Position numbers and translations under genes: made by a program
The notes under the pieces: generated by a model
What the model saw: only the letters and a program-made list of their open reading frames with translations
The model's database searches: none
What the model was told of the DNA's origin: nothing
Shown: in pieces, positions 25,021-34,648 of the stretch
Numbering within the stretch: the first letter of the stretch is position 1
How the letters are laid out: each line of letters starts with the position of its first letter
Assembly (NCBI GenBank): GCA_045616665.1
Contig: JAZLHE010000044.1
Coordinates: forward strand, 1 to 64,000
Origin: RUG11690 sp045616665
Lineage (GTDB): Bacteria; Bacteroidota; Bacteroidia; Bacteroidales; WCHB1-69
Length of the DNA stretch: 64,000 nucleotides
Direction of reading: 5' to 3'

Positions 25021-26211
25021 TCAGTAAAGAAAATTATTGTACGGATAAATCTGAATGTGCAATTTCTTCACTTCCTCGTAAAGCAAATTTCTGAATTCAT
25101 CGATATTGTCCTTTTCGGTAGCCGAAATGAAGATTGTCTTGTTTTTGCTTTTGGCCATCCAGGTGGCTTTCAATTCTTCTAACGTGATATTGCTCTTGTC
25201 TTTGGGCGTGAGATCATCGGGTTCTTTTTCAACCCAATGATAATTGTCTATCTTATTGAAAATTAATATCATAGGTTTCCCTCCGGCATTAAGTTCCTCT
25301 AAGGTTTGATTAACGACGGCAATCTGTTCCTCAAACTCGGGATGGCTGATGTCCACGACGTGCAGCAGCAAGTCGGTTTCTCGGATTTCATCCAAAGTGG
25401 ATTTGAAGGATTCAACCAAGGTGTGGGGCAGTTTGCGGATAAAGCCAACCGTGTCGGAAAGCAGGAAAGGCAGATTGTTGATGACCACTTTGCGGACGGT
25501 GGTGTCGAGCGTGGCAAAAAGCTTGTTTTCGGCAAAAACGTCCGATTTGCTGATGAGGTTCATAATGGTCGATTTGCCTACGTTGGTGTAACCCACAAGG
25601 GCGACACGAACAAATTTCTCACGGTTTCCACGCTGTGTAAACTTTTGTCTGTCAATGTCTTTTAGCTTCTCTTTCAGAAGAGAAATCCGGTCGCGGATAA
25701 TACGGCGGTCGGTTTCGATTTCCTTTTCTCCAGGTCCACGCATTCCGATGCCGCCTCGTTGTTTCTCCAAGTGCGTCCACATACCGGTCAAACGGGGTAG
25801 AAGATATTGATACTGAGCTAATTCAACTTGAACCTTGGCGTGTGCCGTTTGGGCTCTTTTGGCAAAAATATCCAAGATGAGGTGGGTGCGGTCCATAATC
25901 TTACAACCCAGCACCTTTTCGATGTTGCGGTTCTGCGAAGGTGTCAGTTCATCGTCGAAGATGGCAAGGTCTATTTTATGTTCAGACACGTAATCGCGCA
26001 CTTCGTTTAATTTGCCGCTGCCCAAGTAGGTTTTGGGGTCGGGGTAGGGCAGGTTTTGGGTAAAGTGCTTATCGGGAATCCCGCCGGCAGTATCCACCAA
26101 AAATGCGAGTTCTGTAAGATACTCTTCCACTTTTTCAGCCGTTACGGAAGGTGTGCAAACACCAACGAGGATGGCGGTTTCTTGTTTGATATCGGAGGGT
26201 TGTATAGGCAT
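25021..26211 (-). CDS. hflX: Ribosome-associated GTPase HflX
   Basis: A 396-residue Obg-HflX GTPase. The N-terminal HflX domain has the family stretch NIEKVLGCKIMDRTHLILDIFAKRA and GGIGMRGPGEKEIETDRR; the G domain carries G1 GYTNVGKST, G3 DTVGFIRKLP and G4 NKID. HflX binds and splits stalled or hibernating ribosomes. The start at 26211 is preferred: a TAnnTTTG box (26257-26264, minus) overlaps the more upstream start at 26259, so transcription would begin after it. Confidence 0.94.
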   Translation of the reverse strand: MPIQPSDIKQETAILVGVCTPSVTAEKVEEYLTELAFLVDTAGGIPDKHFTQNLPYPDPKTYLGSGKLNEVRDYVSEHKIDLAIFDDELTPSQNRNIEKVLGCKIMDRTHLILDIFAKRAQTAHAKVQVELAQYQYLLPRLTGMWTHLEKQRGGIGMRGPGEKEIETDRRIIRDRISLLKEKLKDIDRQKFTQRGNREKFVRVALVGYTNVGKSTIMNLISKSDVFAENKLFATLDTTVRKVVINNLPFLLSDTVGFIRKLPHTLVESFKSTLDEIRETDLLLHVVDISHPEFEEQIAVVNQTLEELNAGGKPMILIFNKIDNYHWVEKEPDDLTPKDKSNITLEELKATWMAKSKNKTIFISATEKDNIDEFRNLLYEEVKKLHIQIYPYNNFLY

Positions 26212-26256
26212 TTTTCGCTTGCTTTTTGACGGTTTTGTTCTTCCGTAATGAAAGTG

Positions 26257-26264
26257 CAAAATTA
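26257..26264 (-). promoter_or_regulatory. -7 box of hflX
   Basis: TAATTTTG on the minus strand matches TAnnTTTG, 46 bases before the preferred hflX ATG. Confidence 0.45.
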
Positions 26265-26437
26265 ATAAAAATTGAAGACTCTACATCTGTCGGCACTAAA
26301 TTTCGCAGCCATCCGCTTTGATTTATCACACCTTCGCTTGATAGGCGAAGAATATAGGCATTCTTCGTTCTTAATCTCTTAGTTTCTTAATTTCTTAATT
26401 ATGTATATAATTTTGCGAACGAATAGATATAATTTTG

Positions 26438-26468
26438 TTGCTTTTTTGTATAAAAAGGAATATCTTTG
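26438..26468 (+). promoter_or_regulatory. Consensus Bacteroidota promoter
   Basis: TTG at 26438-26440, 20 bases, then TATCTTTG at 26461-26468; the following gene begins 28 bases later. One of the best matches to the consensus in the window. Confidence 0.7.
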
Positions 26469-26496
26469 CAGCATCAATAAAGTATATTGAAATTTT

Positions 26497-27030
26497 ATGA
26501 ATTTTGAAGAGAAAATACATCAGGATCTGCATCACTTTTTGTTGATGGAAGGGGAAGTGGGTGAACGTTTGTCCGAAAGCCCCGATATCAACGACAAGTG
26601 GTCCTCTGTTGCCGAGTCTTATCTTCCCGATGGATTACGAGAGTTTCGTGATTATCCGGCTGTGAGTCTAGGATGGATGATGTATGTCGGAATGGCGGTA
26701 GCCCAGTGTTGGGATGAAGATTGGCAAATTTATGGCAATATGCCAGATCTCTATACTTATCTGCGTGATAAAGAAGGATTTGACCTTATGGATGAATATG
26801 TCCGTCGAACCGTGTTACGCTTGAAAACGCCTGCCTACGACGAAACGGAACAGTTGGTGCAGCAGTGTGCCGAAAGAACTTTGTCGGCCTTACGTCGCGA
26901 ACCGTTGGAGTCTGGTACCAAAGAAGCCTTCGACGCGTATGTGGCTTGCCTTAGGCAACTCTACCAAATGGGAGCTGCCGTTCAATTACATCGGCTGAAT
27001 TATCGAATGGAAAATTTATGTCTGTGTTAA
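26497..27030 (+). CDS. Conserved hypothetical protein
   Basis: A 177-residue, mostly alpha-helical soluble protein that I do not recognise as a named family. It has no signal peptide or membrane segment, and is acidic at the N-terminus, with an aromatic-rich central part (YPAVSLGWMMYVGMAVAQCWDEDWQIYG) and a C-terminal helix ending LCLC. A well-formed promoter lies immediately upstream, so it is a real gene. It is followed by galE after 36 bases, but galE has its own TAnnTTTG box. Confidence 0.65.
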   Translation: MNFEEKIHQDLHHFLLMEGEVGERLSESPDINDKWSSVAESYLPDGLREFRDYPAVSLGWMMYVGMAVAQCWDEDWQIYGNMPDLYTYLRDKEGFDLMDEYVRRTVLRLKTPAYDETEQLVQQCAERTLSALRREPLESGTKEAFDAYVACLRQLYQMGAAVQLHRLNYRMENLCLC

Positions 27031-27039
27031 AATTTTTAT

Positions 27040-27047
27040 TAACTTTG
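27040..27047 (+). promoter_or_regulatory. -7 box of galE
   Basis: TAACTTTG matches TAnnTTTG, 19 bases before the galE ATG. Confidence 0.45.
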
Positions 27048-27066
27048 TCGAAAACAAATTTATTAT

Positions 27067-28098
27067 ATGAAAAAGAAAATTATTGTCACTGGTGGTACGG
27101 GTTATATTGGTTCACATACGTTGATAGAACTGATCAAAAATGATGAGTTTGAACCGATTGCGGTGGATAGTTGCGTCCGTTCTACTCCTGAAACAATTCA
27201 AAGGGTGGAGGCCATTACGGGTGTGCGTGTGAAACATTATCAGGTGGATATTTGTGATAAAAATGCTTTTTTTAATGTTTTTGAAGAGGAAAAAGAGGTG
27301 GTAGGCATCATTCATTTCGCGGCTTTTAAATGCGTGCCCGAGTCGGTTGAAAAACCACTGATGTATTATCATAATAATTTGCAATCTTTGGAAAATGTGT
27401 TGGAGGCCTGCGAAAAATTTCAATTGCAATATCTCATTTTCTCTTCGTCTGCTTCTATTTACGGCGATGTCAAGGAGTTGCCTGTCACGGAAAATACGCC
27501 GGTGGGAACCCCGTTCTGTCCATACGCCCATACCAAGCAAATCGGTGAGCAGATGATCCGTTTCTTTACACAGCAACATCCTCGCTTGCAAAGCGTTATC
27601 CTTCGCTATTTCAATCCTGTAGGTAACGATATGAGTGGTCTTAATGGTGAATTGTCTCCCGATAAGCCCAATAACCTAATGCCTATTGTTACGCAGGTCG
27701 GCATTGGAAAAATGAAACAGTTGACGGTTTTTGGAATCGATTACGATACTCGTGATGGTTCTTGCATTCGTGACTATATTCACGTTTGCGATATTGCCGA
27801 TGCCCACGTGAAGGCCTTGCTTTTCCTTGAAAATCAGAAAAATACAAGTCGTTGTGAAACATTCAATCTGGGTAGCGGCAACGGCGTTTCCGTATTGGAA
27901 ATGATTGATGCCTTTGAAAAGGTCAATGGAGTCAAACTTAACTATGTTTTAGGCGAACGTCGTCCCGGTGATGTGCCGGCTATCTATAGTGACAGCAGTC
28001 GCGCCAATCAATTGCTTGGTTGGAAATGCCGATACGGTATCAATGAGATGGTGGAGTCGGCCTGGAAGTGGGAAAAGCATTTGGCACAGGAACATTAG
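27067..28098 (+). CDS. galE: UDP-glucose 4-epimerase
   Basis: A 343-residue extended short-chain dehydrogenase/reductase. The NAD-binding motif is VTGGTGYIGSHT; HFAAFKCVPESVEKPLMYY, the catalytic Ser in FSSSASIYG and the YxxxK pair (YAHTK) follow, and the C-terminal ERRPGDVPAIYSD is the standard GalE substrate region. It interconverts UDP-glucose and UDP-galactose for capsule, LPS and galactose metabolism. The GNAT-like gene follows after 22 bases. Confidence 0.94.
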   Translation: MKKKIIVTGGTGYIGSHTLIELIKNDEFEPIAVDSCVRSTPETIQRVEAITGVRVKHYQVDICDKNAFFNVFEEEKEVVGIIHFAAFKCVPESVEKPLMYYHNNLQSLENVLEACEKFQLQYLIFSSSASIYGDVKELPVTENTPVGTPFCPYAHTKQIGEQMIRFFTQQHPRLQSVILRYFNPVGNDMSGLNGELSPDKPNNLMPIVTQVGIGKMKQLTVFGIDYDTRDGSCIRDYIHVCDIADAHVKALLFLENQKNTSRCETFNLGSGNGVSVLEMIDAFEKVNGVKLNYVLGERRPGDVPAIYSDSSRANQLLGWKCRYGINEMVESAWKWEKHLAQEH

Positions 28099-28120
28099 AA
28101 TTCTATTCATAGGAAGAAAA

Positions 28121-29224
28121 ATGAAAATTAAGGAAGTTAAAACTCCTAAAGAAATTCGTGAATTTATTCGATTTCCGAAAGAATTGTACCATCATTGTCC
28201 GTATTATGTGCCGCCTTTGGATCAGGGAGAGTACAATACGCTGACTAAGCATCCTGCTTTGTCGTTTTGTGAACTGAAAATGTGGTTGGCCTATCAAAAC
28301 GGCAGAGTGGTAGGTCGAATCGCAGGCATTATCAATCGTAAGTGCAACGAAATCAAGCAACAGCAGCGAATCCGTTTCGCTTGGTTTGATGTCGTGAACG
28401 ATCTGGAAGTGGCCCGTGCTTTGTTCCAAAAGGTGGAAGATTGGGGACGGCAAAACCGTTTGACGGAAATTTGTGGTCCTTCGCGTTTCTCCAATATGGA
28501 AAAACAAGCTATGCTTATTGACGGTTTTGACCATACCGTTTCTATTGGCGCGGATTATAATTTCCCGTATTATCCCCAACTGATTGAGCAACTTGGATTT
28601 GAAAAAGAAGTGGATTACATACAATATAGAGTGAAAGTGGGACAAATTCCCGAAAAATTTTCAAAATTGGCCACGCTTTTGTCTGAAAGATACAATGTCC
28701 GGTTGCGAAAATTTAAAAATAAACAGGAGTTGAGACAATGTGGAATGGAATATTTCCAGTTGATCAATCAAAGTTACGTTGATATTTTTAATTTTATTCC
28801 TCTGACAGATGAAGAGATAAAATGGACTATTAATGAGAATTTTCAGGTGGCGAATGTCGATTTGTCATCGGTGTTGGAAGATGAAAACGGACGTGTCGTT
28901 GGCTTTGCTTTCTGTTTGCCTTCTTTGAGTGAAGCCTTTCAAAAAGCGAAGGGAAAATTATTTCCGTTGGGTTGGCGTCATATATATAAGGCATTGAAAA
29001 AGAATAAGTTGGTAGATATGTATATTACGGGTGTATTGCCGGAATATCTACATTCGGGCATACACGCCATTTATCATCGTCAGTTACACGAGAATTTCTT
29101 GAAAATGGGTTTCGAGTATGCGTTGGCTTCTCAGCAATTGGAAACTAATGTGGCAGCTCGCATCTGGAATAAATATGATTCTGAACCTTATTTTAAAAGA
29201 CGTTGTTATAAGAAGGAATTGTGA
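28121..29224 (+). CDS. GNAT-like acyltransferase-family protein
   Basis: A 367-residue protein with no membrane segment. The N-terminal part (FPKELYHHCPYYVPPLDQGEYNTLTKHPALSF, then WLAYQNGRVVGRIAGIIN) is typical of a large GNAT-fold protein common in Bacteroidota; the C-terminal half repeats a GNAT-like pattern (ENGRVVGFAFCLPS ... MYITGVLPEYLHSGIHAIYHRQLHE). Substrate unknown. The start at 28121 directly follows galE; a longer frame from 27968 lies inside galE and is rejected. Confidence 0.7.
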   Translation: MKIKEVKTPKEIREFIRFPKELYHHCPYYVPPLDQGEYNTLTKHPALSFCELKMWLAYQNGRVVGRIAGIINRKCNEIKQQQRIRFAWFDVVNDLEVARALFQKVEDWGRQNRLTEICGPSRFSNMEKQAMLIDGFDHTVSIGADYNFPYYPQLIEQLGFEKEVDYIQYRVKVGQIPEKFSKLATLLSERYNVRLRKFKNKQELRQCGMEYFQLINQSYVDIFNFIPLTDEEIKWTINENFQVANVDLSSVLEDENGRVVGFAFCLPSLSEAFQKAKGKLFPLGWRHIYKALKKNKLVDMYITGVLPEYLHSGIHAIYHRQLHENFLKMGFEYALASQQLETNVAARIWNKYDSEPYFKRRCYKKEL

Positions 29225-29292
29225 TGTCCATCTGAAATTATCGTTGCCTTTTCAAGATTTAAGTCAACCGGCATTTAAAGTTTGCGCAGTGA

Positions 29293-29967
29293 TCAAAACA
29301 AATGAAGGAGGAGTGTACTTTTGTATCCCATCCATACCGAAAATGCGACAAACAGCAAAGCCCAAAGGAAAGCCGGAGTATGGGTGAATTTGGCCAAGTT
29401 GGTTGCGTCACCGGCAGCATTGGAATCCTTGATGCTTAAAAACAAAAGGATAAAGGAGGATGACACGGCTTCCATCATAATGACAATGGCGTAAAAAAGT
29501 GCGGCTAAGTCGATGTACTGCGACTGATTGGCGTAAATGATCCAGCCGTTGAATCCGCAAAACAGTAAAATCCAGACCACGCCGTAGCCGTTTCTGATCC
29601 AAAACACCAGCATAAGCAAGAATAGTACCGAAAGTCCCACGATTAAACCATATTGATAGCCGACTTCATTGAGATAACAGCAGAAATAGCCGACGGCTGC
29701 GGCGAAGGGATAACCGGCCAACGATACCAGGATATTGCCCAAAAGGTTAGGACATTGGGTGACGGTGTTACCTGAAGTGTCCTTCATTAATTCGATTTTT
29801 TTGACTTTACCCTGCATTAACAAGGCAAAGATGGCGTGTCCGAATTCGTGGATGGCGGTGTTGATGATGTTGAAAAACTTTCCTATGACCGGAATTCGGG
29901 GTAAAATTAAAGCAATACCTATAAAAATATAGACTACAGGAATACCGTAAAAGTTTAAGTTTTCCAT
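29293..29967 (-). CDS. M50B-like membrane metallopeptidase family protein
   Basis: A 224-residue integral membrane protein with about six hydrophobic helices. The zinc-peptidase motif HEFGH (His40, Glu41, His44) lies in AIHEFGHAIFALLMQG and fits the M50B-like family. The third ligand that site-2 proteases use in a later helix is not obvious; GYPFAAAVGYFCCYLN may correspond to it. It lies 26 bases downstream of the PBP1A gene on the same strand, so they are probably cotranscribed. Proteolytic activity is inferred only. Confidence 0.75.
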   Translation of the reverse strand: MENLNFYGIPVVYIFIGIALILPRIPVIGKFFNIINTAIHEFGHAIFALLMQGKVKKIELMKDTSGNTVTQCPNLLGNILVSLAGYPFAAAVGYFCCYLNEVGYQYGLIVGLSVLFLLMLVFWIRNGYGVVWILLFCGFNGWIIYANQSQYIDLAALFYAIVIMMEAVSSSFILLFLSIKDSNAAGDATNLAKFTHTPAFLWALLFVAFSVWMGYKSTLLLHLF

Positions 29968-29993
29968 TATTTTCTCCTTAGAATAGATGCCGC

Positions 29994-32300
29994 CTAATCA
30001 AAATTCAGTTCTTGGCGTTTTTCTTGGGCGGCTTGGTCTTCGCAACCGGTGGCCGCATCTCCTCTAAATGCTTCTGGGACAGTAAAATGGTATCCTTGTG
30101 ACTGCTTTTCCGCAATTTTCTTGTAAGGAAGTTCCGAATCGGCATAACATTTTTGCATAAACAAGCCAAAAACAGGCAATGCGGTTCGTGCTCCTTGGCC
30201 TAATGCGGTGGAACGGAAATGAGCAGAACGGTCTTCACAACCCACCCAAATTCCACAGGTGAGCACAGGTGTATAACCGACAAACCATCCGTCGGATTGG
30301 TTGTCGGTGGTTCCTGTTTTGCCGCCGAGCGGGAAAGTGAGTTTGTATTGACCTCTCAAACGTCCGCCCGTACCAAAGTCAACCACGCCTTGCATTAATC
30401 TCACGGTCTTGAAGGCGGTAATTTGGTCAATGGCTTCGTTGGTCTTCGGAACGTAGGTGAAAATCACATTGCCTTCCTTGTCGCAAATTCTGGTGATAAA
30501 AGTGGGTTCCACATAAACTCCTTGGTTGGGGAAGCAGTTGATGGCGCCGACCTGTTCGTACAAGGATAATTCGCAGGCACCAAGACAGATGGCCGGAACG
30601 GCCGGAATTTCGGAGGTCATACCCATACGGCGAACCAATTCGATAACGGCATCAGGACCATATTGCTTCATAATATAGGCGGAAACCTGGTTGAGTGATT
30701 GTGCTAAGGCCTCGCGCAGCGGCATCATCTGGCCTTCTTTGTAATGCCCCGAGTTGCGCGGCGTCCACGTGTTGCCGTCAGGCAGGTGGATGGTGACCGG
30801 AATGTTGGGAACCATTGTGCAGGGCGAGTAGTCACCGGTGGACATGGCCACGGTATAAACGTAGGGCTTGAACGTGGAACCAACTTGTCGGCGCGACAAT
30901 TTCACGTGGTCATATTGGAAATACTTGTAATTCGTTCCGCCAACGTATGCCTTGACGTGTCCTGTGTTGACATCTACCGCCATCAAACCGCAATGCAGGA
31001 AGGACTTGAAGTAGCGAATGGAATCCATCGGCGTCATCACGGTGTCTTTCATCCCTTCCCAGGAAAAAACGGTCATTCGTACTTTTTTGTTGAAAGCGGC
31101 TATGATTTCCTCTTCGGAGGCACCGGCATCTTTCATCCGCTGGTAACGGTCGGAGCGTCTCATCGCAGCATAGAGAATCTTGTTGGTTTCTTCTTCGCTC
31201 AGATTGACAAACGGTGCATTGTTTTTACCACGGATATGCTCGAAAAACATTGGCTGCAGGTATTTGCAAACGTGTTCATAGACGGCTTCTTCAGCGTGTT
31301 TCTGCATTCTGGAGTCAATGGTGGTGTAGATACGAAGACCGTCGCTGTAAATGTCGTAATGCGAACCGTCGGGTTTGGGATTGTTTTTGCACCATTCGGT
31401 AAGGTACAATCTCAAGTATTCTCTGAAGTAAGTGGCACTTCCCGCCGTGTGGTCTTGTACCAGGAAATTGGACATATCGATATTCAATTGCTGCAATGAA
31501 TCGCATTCGCTGTCGGTGATGAAGTCGTATTTGTTCATTTGCGACAAGACAGTATTGCGGCGTTCCTTGGAAGCGTTGGGATTTCTAACAGGACTGTATT
31601 TGGTAGGGGCTTTGAGCATACCGACCAAAAGAGCCGACTCTTCCGCGCTCAAGTCAATAGGTTCTTTGTTGAAGTAAGTCTTGGAGGCAGATTTGATGCC
31701 CATTGAGTTGTTACCGAAATCAACCGTGTTGAAATAAAGGGCCATGATTTCGTTTTTCGAAAATTCGCGTTCCAGTTTCACGGCCACCACCCATTCCTTG
31801 AATTTGGTAAGGACTAATTTCAGTTTGTTGGCCTTGGGATCACGCGGAAAGAGGTTCTTGGCCAATTGCTGGGTGATGGTACTGCCGCCGCCTTTGTGGT
31901 TGGATGTCAGCACGCCAAATCCCACGCGGAAAAGGGCACGGAAATCAATGCCGGAATGTTTGTAAAAACGAGCGTCTTCGGTAGCTATCAGCGCGTTGAC
32001 AAGGTTGGGCGATATTTCGTCGAATTTACAGCTGGTGCGGTTTTCAAAGTAATATTTGCCTAATACAACACCATCTTCGGAATACACTTCCGTGGCCTGA
32101 TTAGTCTCAGGATTCTCTAAATCGGCAAAAGAGGGCATAAATCCCAGCCAACCTAATGAAATTAAGGCAAAGATAATGAAAATGACGCCTGTGCAAGAAC
32201 CGTAAAAAATCCAAAATGGCTTAATCCACTTGCTTTTGGGCCAAGAGGATTTGTTTGATCTGCTGCCTTTGGAACTTTTCTTATTTCCGCTATTATACAT
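29994..32300 (-). CDS. Class A penicillin-binding protein 1A
   Basis: A 768-residue bifunctional peptidoglycan synthase. A basic cytoplasmic tail and one membrane anchor (FWIFYGSCTGVIFIIFALIS) precede the GT51 glycosyltransferase domain with the catalytic Glu in ATEDARFYKHSGID and the GGSTITQQLAKNLF motif. The transpeptidase domain has Ser475-x-x-Lys478 (GSTFKPY), an SxN motif in AQSLNQVSAY and Lys661-Thr-Gly-Thr. It polymerises glycan and cross-links stem peptides at the inner membrane. TAATTTTG (32326-32333, minus) lies 26 bases upstream as a possible -7 box. Confidence 0.95.
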   Translation of the reverse strand: MYNSGNKKSSKGSRSNKSSWPKSKWIKPFWIFYGSCTGVIFIIFALISLGWLGFMPSFADLENPETNQATEVYSEDGVVLGKYYFENRTSCKFDEISPNLVNALIATEDARFYKHSGIDFRALFRVGFGVLTSNHKGGGSTITQQLAKNLFPRDPKANKLKLVLTKFKEWVVAVKLEREFSKNEIMALYFNTVDFGNNSMGIKSASKTYFNKEPIDLSAEESALLVGMLKAPTKYSPVRNPNASKERRNTVLSQMNKYDFITDSECDSLQQLNIDMSNFLVQDHTAGSATYFREYLRLYLTEWCKNNPKPDGSHYDIYSDGLRIYTTIDSRMQKHAEEAVYEHVCKYLQPMFFEHIRGKNNAPFVNLSEEETNKILYAAMRRSDRYQRMKDAGASEEEIIAAFNKKVRMTVFSWEGMKDTVMTPMDSIRYFKSFLHCGLMAVDVNTGHVKAYVGGTNYKYFQYDHVKLSRRQVGSTFKPYVYTVAMSTGDYSPCTMVPNIPVTIHLPDGNTWTPRNSGHYKEGQMMPLREALAQSLNQVSAYIMKQYGPDAVIELVRRMGMTSEIPAVPAICLGACELSLYEQVGAINCFPNQGVYVEPTFITRICDKEGNVIFTYVPKTNEAIDQITAFKTVRLMQGVVDFGTGGRLRGQYKLTFPLGGKTGTTDNQSDGWFVGYTPVLTCGIWVGCEDRSAHFRSTALGQGARTALPVFGLFMQKCYADSELPYKKIAEKQSQGYHFTVPEAFRGDAATGCEDQAAQEKRQELNFD

Positions 32301-32325
32301 TTTTACTGCTAATTTAGTTAAAAAA

Positions 32326-32333
32326 CAAAATTA
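32326..32333 (-). promoter_or_regulatory. -7 box of the PBP1A gene
   Basis: TAATTTTG on the minus strand matches TAnnTTTG, 26 bases before the ATG. No clear -33 element. Confidence 0.4.
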
Positions 32334-32415
32334 ACTATATATAGCATATAAGTTTTGGAATATGAATATTATTTTTCAACAGCTAAAAGTGCATTATGTG
32401 GAACTGAAAAATGAA

Positions 32416-33672
32416 TTATTTTGTTTTTTCCAAATAGTGTTTTATCAACGCTTTGTCTTTCCTTGATTCCGTGATCATTCGCAGTGCTTTGTTCACTTCG
32501 TCAACGGTGCCCACGCACTCAAAGGGCTTGTTGGGCGCAATGCCGGTGAGTTCGTCAAAGTATTGACGCAATTCGATTTTGTTGAGCAGGTCTTCACCAA
32601 AAATCTGTATCATCGTGGCATCATCGATGAACGGTGACAGGATGATGTAGGCAAATAAACATTTGGAACAGTTGCAGCACCATTTGTTTTCCTTGCTTCC
32701 AGCGTTGCAACTTTTGAAAACAGGAAAATATTGTGGATGGCGGGCAAACATCTCAGCGATCTGCAACTCGGTATAAGGTCGTAAATGGCTGTAGTAGTGG
32801 TTGCAATCGTTGAGGAAGGTTTTGACGTAATATCTGAAATCTTCTTCGTATTCCAATGTCTTTGAATATTGGTGGTTGATTTTGGTTCCGGGAATGGTCG
32901 GTTCGTTGGCACTGGATTCGTTTGACAAGGCAACTTGTCGCGTGTTGGTGGCGTAACTGACTAATAATGAGTAGAAACTGAGCATAGCCGAAAAAGGTGT
33001 GTGTCCGTTCAAAAAACCTTCCTTGTTGAGACTTAGCAGTTGCGGCGCGATTTCCCTATGCAGTACGACAATGTCTTCGACATTGGGAAAACCGGCAATG
33101 CGGGCACAGTCTAACGTGGCGCCGCGCGGATTGATGATGAACGGAATGATGTCCTTCGTTTGCCTCAAATCCTCTAAAGTTACCACAGAATCCTTGCCGC
33201 CGCCAATAGGAACAATAACGTGCCGAGTGTCGCTAACTTGCGGATAAACCAATTCGTCGCACTGACGGCTGTCGTCGGAGAATTGAAAATGAACGAATTC
33301 TTCTTGCGTTGTCTCGATTTTATTCTGATAGAAAAATTCTCCTAATCCGTTGAAATATAGTTTCTTCCACCAATCCTGCATTTCTTTTGTCAAATGATAG
33401 GGGTGAACGAGAAGGGTGGCTGAACAACAGCATTTCCAATAACTGATTAACTCAATGAGTCCAATTTGGAAAACAAGTCCATTGACATAATTCTCTTCGA
33501 TGTGATTAATGCCGTATTTTCCTAAAGACAACTTCATTTTAGGTTGAAATTCGTAAGATCCAACGGCAAAGAAAAATTGAATATCTATCTCGTTACCCTT
33601 GATGTTAAAATCATATTTTTGATATTCGAATACTGGAAAATCTTTGCGTAATTGTTCGTATTTTTCGTTCAT
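32416..33672 (-). CDS. MurL-like protein (candidate UDP-MurNAc-L-Ala-L-Glu epimerase), PP-loop type
   Basis: A 418-residue protein with an adenine-nucleotide alpha-hydrolase (PP-loop) motif VPIGGGKDSVVTL, a distinctive ALSNESSANEPT segment and a Cys cluster (WCCNCSKCLFAY). The N-terminal stretch FNGLGEFFYQNKI and overall layout resemble MurL of Xanthomonas, which, after MurD2 adds L-Glu, epimerises UDP-MurNAc-L-Ala-L-Glu to the D-Glu form in an ATP-dependent way. This assignment is from memory of the family, not a search. It lies upstream of PBP1A on the same strand (115-base gap), consistent with a cell-wall role. It could be another PP-loop enzyme. No MurD2 or MurI is in the window. Confidence 0.6.
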   Translation of the reverse strand: MNEKYEQLRKDFPVFEYQKYDFNIKGNEIDIQFFFAVGSYEFQPKMKLSLGKYGINHIEENYVNGLVFQIGLIELISYWKCCCSATLLVHPYHLTKEMQDWWKKLYFNGLGEFFYQNKIETTQEEFVHFQFSDDSRQCDELVYPQVSDTRHVIVPIGGGKDSVVTLEDLRQTKDIIPFIINPRGATLDCARIAGFPNVEDIVVLHREIAPQLLSLNKEGFLNGHTPFSAMLSFYSLLVSYATNTRQVALSNESSANEPTIPGTKINHQYSKTLEYEEDFRYYVKTFLNDCNHYYSHLRPYTELQIAEMFARHPQYFPVFKSCNAGSKENKWCCNCSKCLFAYIILSPFIDDATMIQIFGEDLLNKIELRQYFDELTGIAPNKPFECVGTVDEVNKALRMITESRKDKALIKHYLEKTK

Positions 33673-33808
33673 CTTTAATTTTTTATCTTAATTCAAAATG
33701 TTATTTTTCTTTGTGGTGAATAAATGTCTTGGCTAAAATCCTTTAACCCAAGTGCTTTCGCGTTTTCTGATTTTTAGTTTCTATTTAAGATTTTCAGTTT
33801 AAAAAGCG

Positions 33809-33816
33809 TATTTTTG
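33809..33816 (+). promoter_or_regulatory. -7 box that fixes the start of algH
   Basis: TATTTTTG matches TAnnTTTG, 42 bases before the ATG at 33859 and overlapping an earlier in-frame ATG at 33814, which therefore cannot be used from this promoter. Confidence 0.6.
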
Positions 33817-33858
33817 CAATGTGAAAATCATCTTACAAAAATAAGAAAAATCTACATT

Positions 33859-34440
33859 ATGATTGCGGCTGATGAATTTTTTGATGTTAAACCTACGGAA
33901 TTTGCTTTGTCGGCAGGAAGAATCTTGATTTCCGTTCCCTTTTACAATGATCCGTTTTTCAATCATTCGGTGGTTTTGATGACGGATTATGAGGAAAATT
34001 CCTGTGCCGGTTTGGTGTTGAACAAGGCATCTCGACTGTCGGTCCGGAAGTTGACGAGTGAGATCAAGGTGGATGATAAAATGTTTATCGGAGGACCTGT
34101 TTTGCCCGATGGTATTTTTTGTGTGCATAATTTTGAAAATTCCAAATCGGCCAATAAGTTGTTGCCTGGAATTTATATCGGTTCGGATGAAATCCTGCTG
34201 TCGTTGATTGAACATCACGCCATTCCAACTTTGAAGTATCGTTTCTTTGTCGGCTATGCGGGGTGGTCTCCAGGACAGTTGGAAGGTGAGTTGAGGGAGA
34301 ATATGTGGGTGATTGGCGCGGCCACTCCGGAATTGGTTTTTGACACACCAGCCCATTTGATTTGGGAAACAGCTGTCCGCAATTTGGGTGAATCCTATCA
34401 ACATTGGCTGAAACTTCCTCGCAATATTTCCAATAATTAA
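33859..34440 (+). CDS. AlgH/YqgE (UPF0301) family protein
   Basis: A 193-residue protein of the AlgH/YqgE family. It has the characteristic N-terminal GRILISVPFYNDPFFNHSVVLM, GLVLNKAS, MFIGGPVLPDGIFCVH and the C-terminal FFVGYAGWSPGQLEGEL. The family's biochemical role is not established, although AlgH affects alginate in Pseudomonas. The start follows the TAnnTTTG box. The 252 bases after it (34441-34692) hold only the lpdA promoter; I see no gene there. Confidence 0.9.
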   Translation: MIAADEFFDVKPTEFALSAGRILISVPFYNDPFFNHSVVLMTDYEENSCAGLVLNKASRLSVRKLTSEIKVDDKMFIGGPVLPDGIFCVHNFENSKSANKLLPGIYIGSDEILLSLIEHHAIPTLKYRFFVGYAGWSPGQLEGELRENMWVIGAATPELVFDTPAHLIWETAVRNLGESYQHWLKLPRNISNN

Positions 34441-34648
34441 CAACGCGTTCGTTTGGGATGTTTGCTGACTATTGCGGCAAAAGTCGTTTGTTTTGTCACA
34501 AATGGTTTTACATTGGCAAAATACTTCTTTTGCTGTCTTAAGAAAACAATTAAAACGAAATCCATATTCTTTAAAAGTGATGTTTTTAAAATAATGGGAA
34601 TAATTTTGAAAAATAAGCCAAGAAAGAGGGTTGTTTAAATAGTTTTTG

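Noticed and set aside
27968..28120. Upstream extension of the GNAT-like gene
   Set aside because: It lies inside galE in another frame; the ATG at 28121 fits family-like N-termini.
34453..34638. 61-codon open frame between algH and lpdA
   Set aside because: No start context, no domain, and it lies in AT-rich intergenic DNA next to the lpdA promoter.
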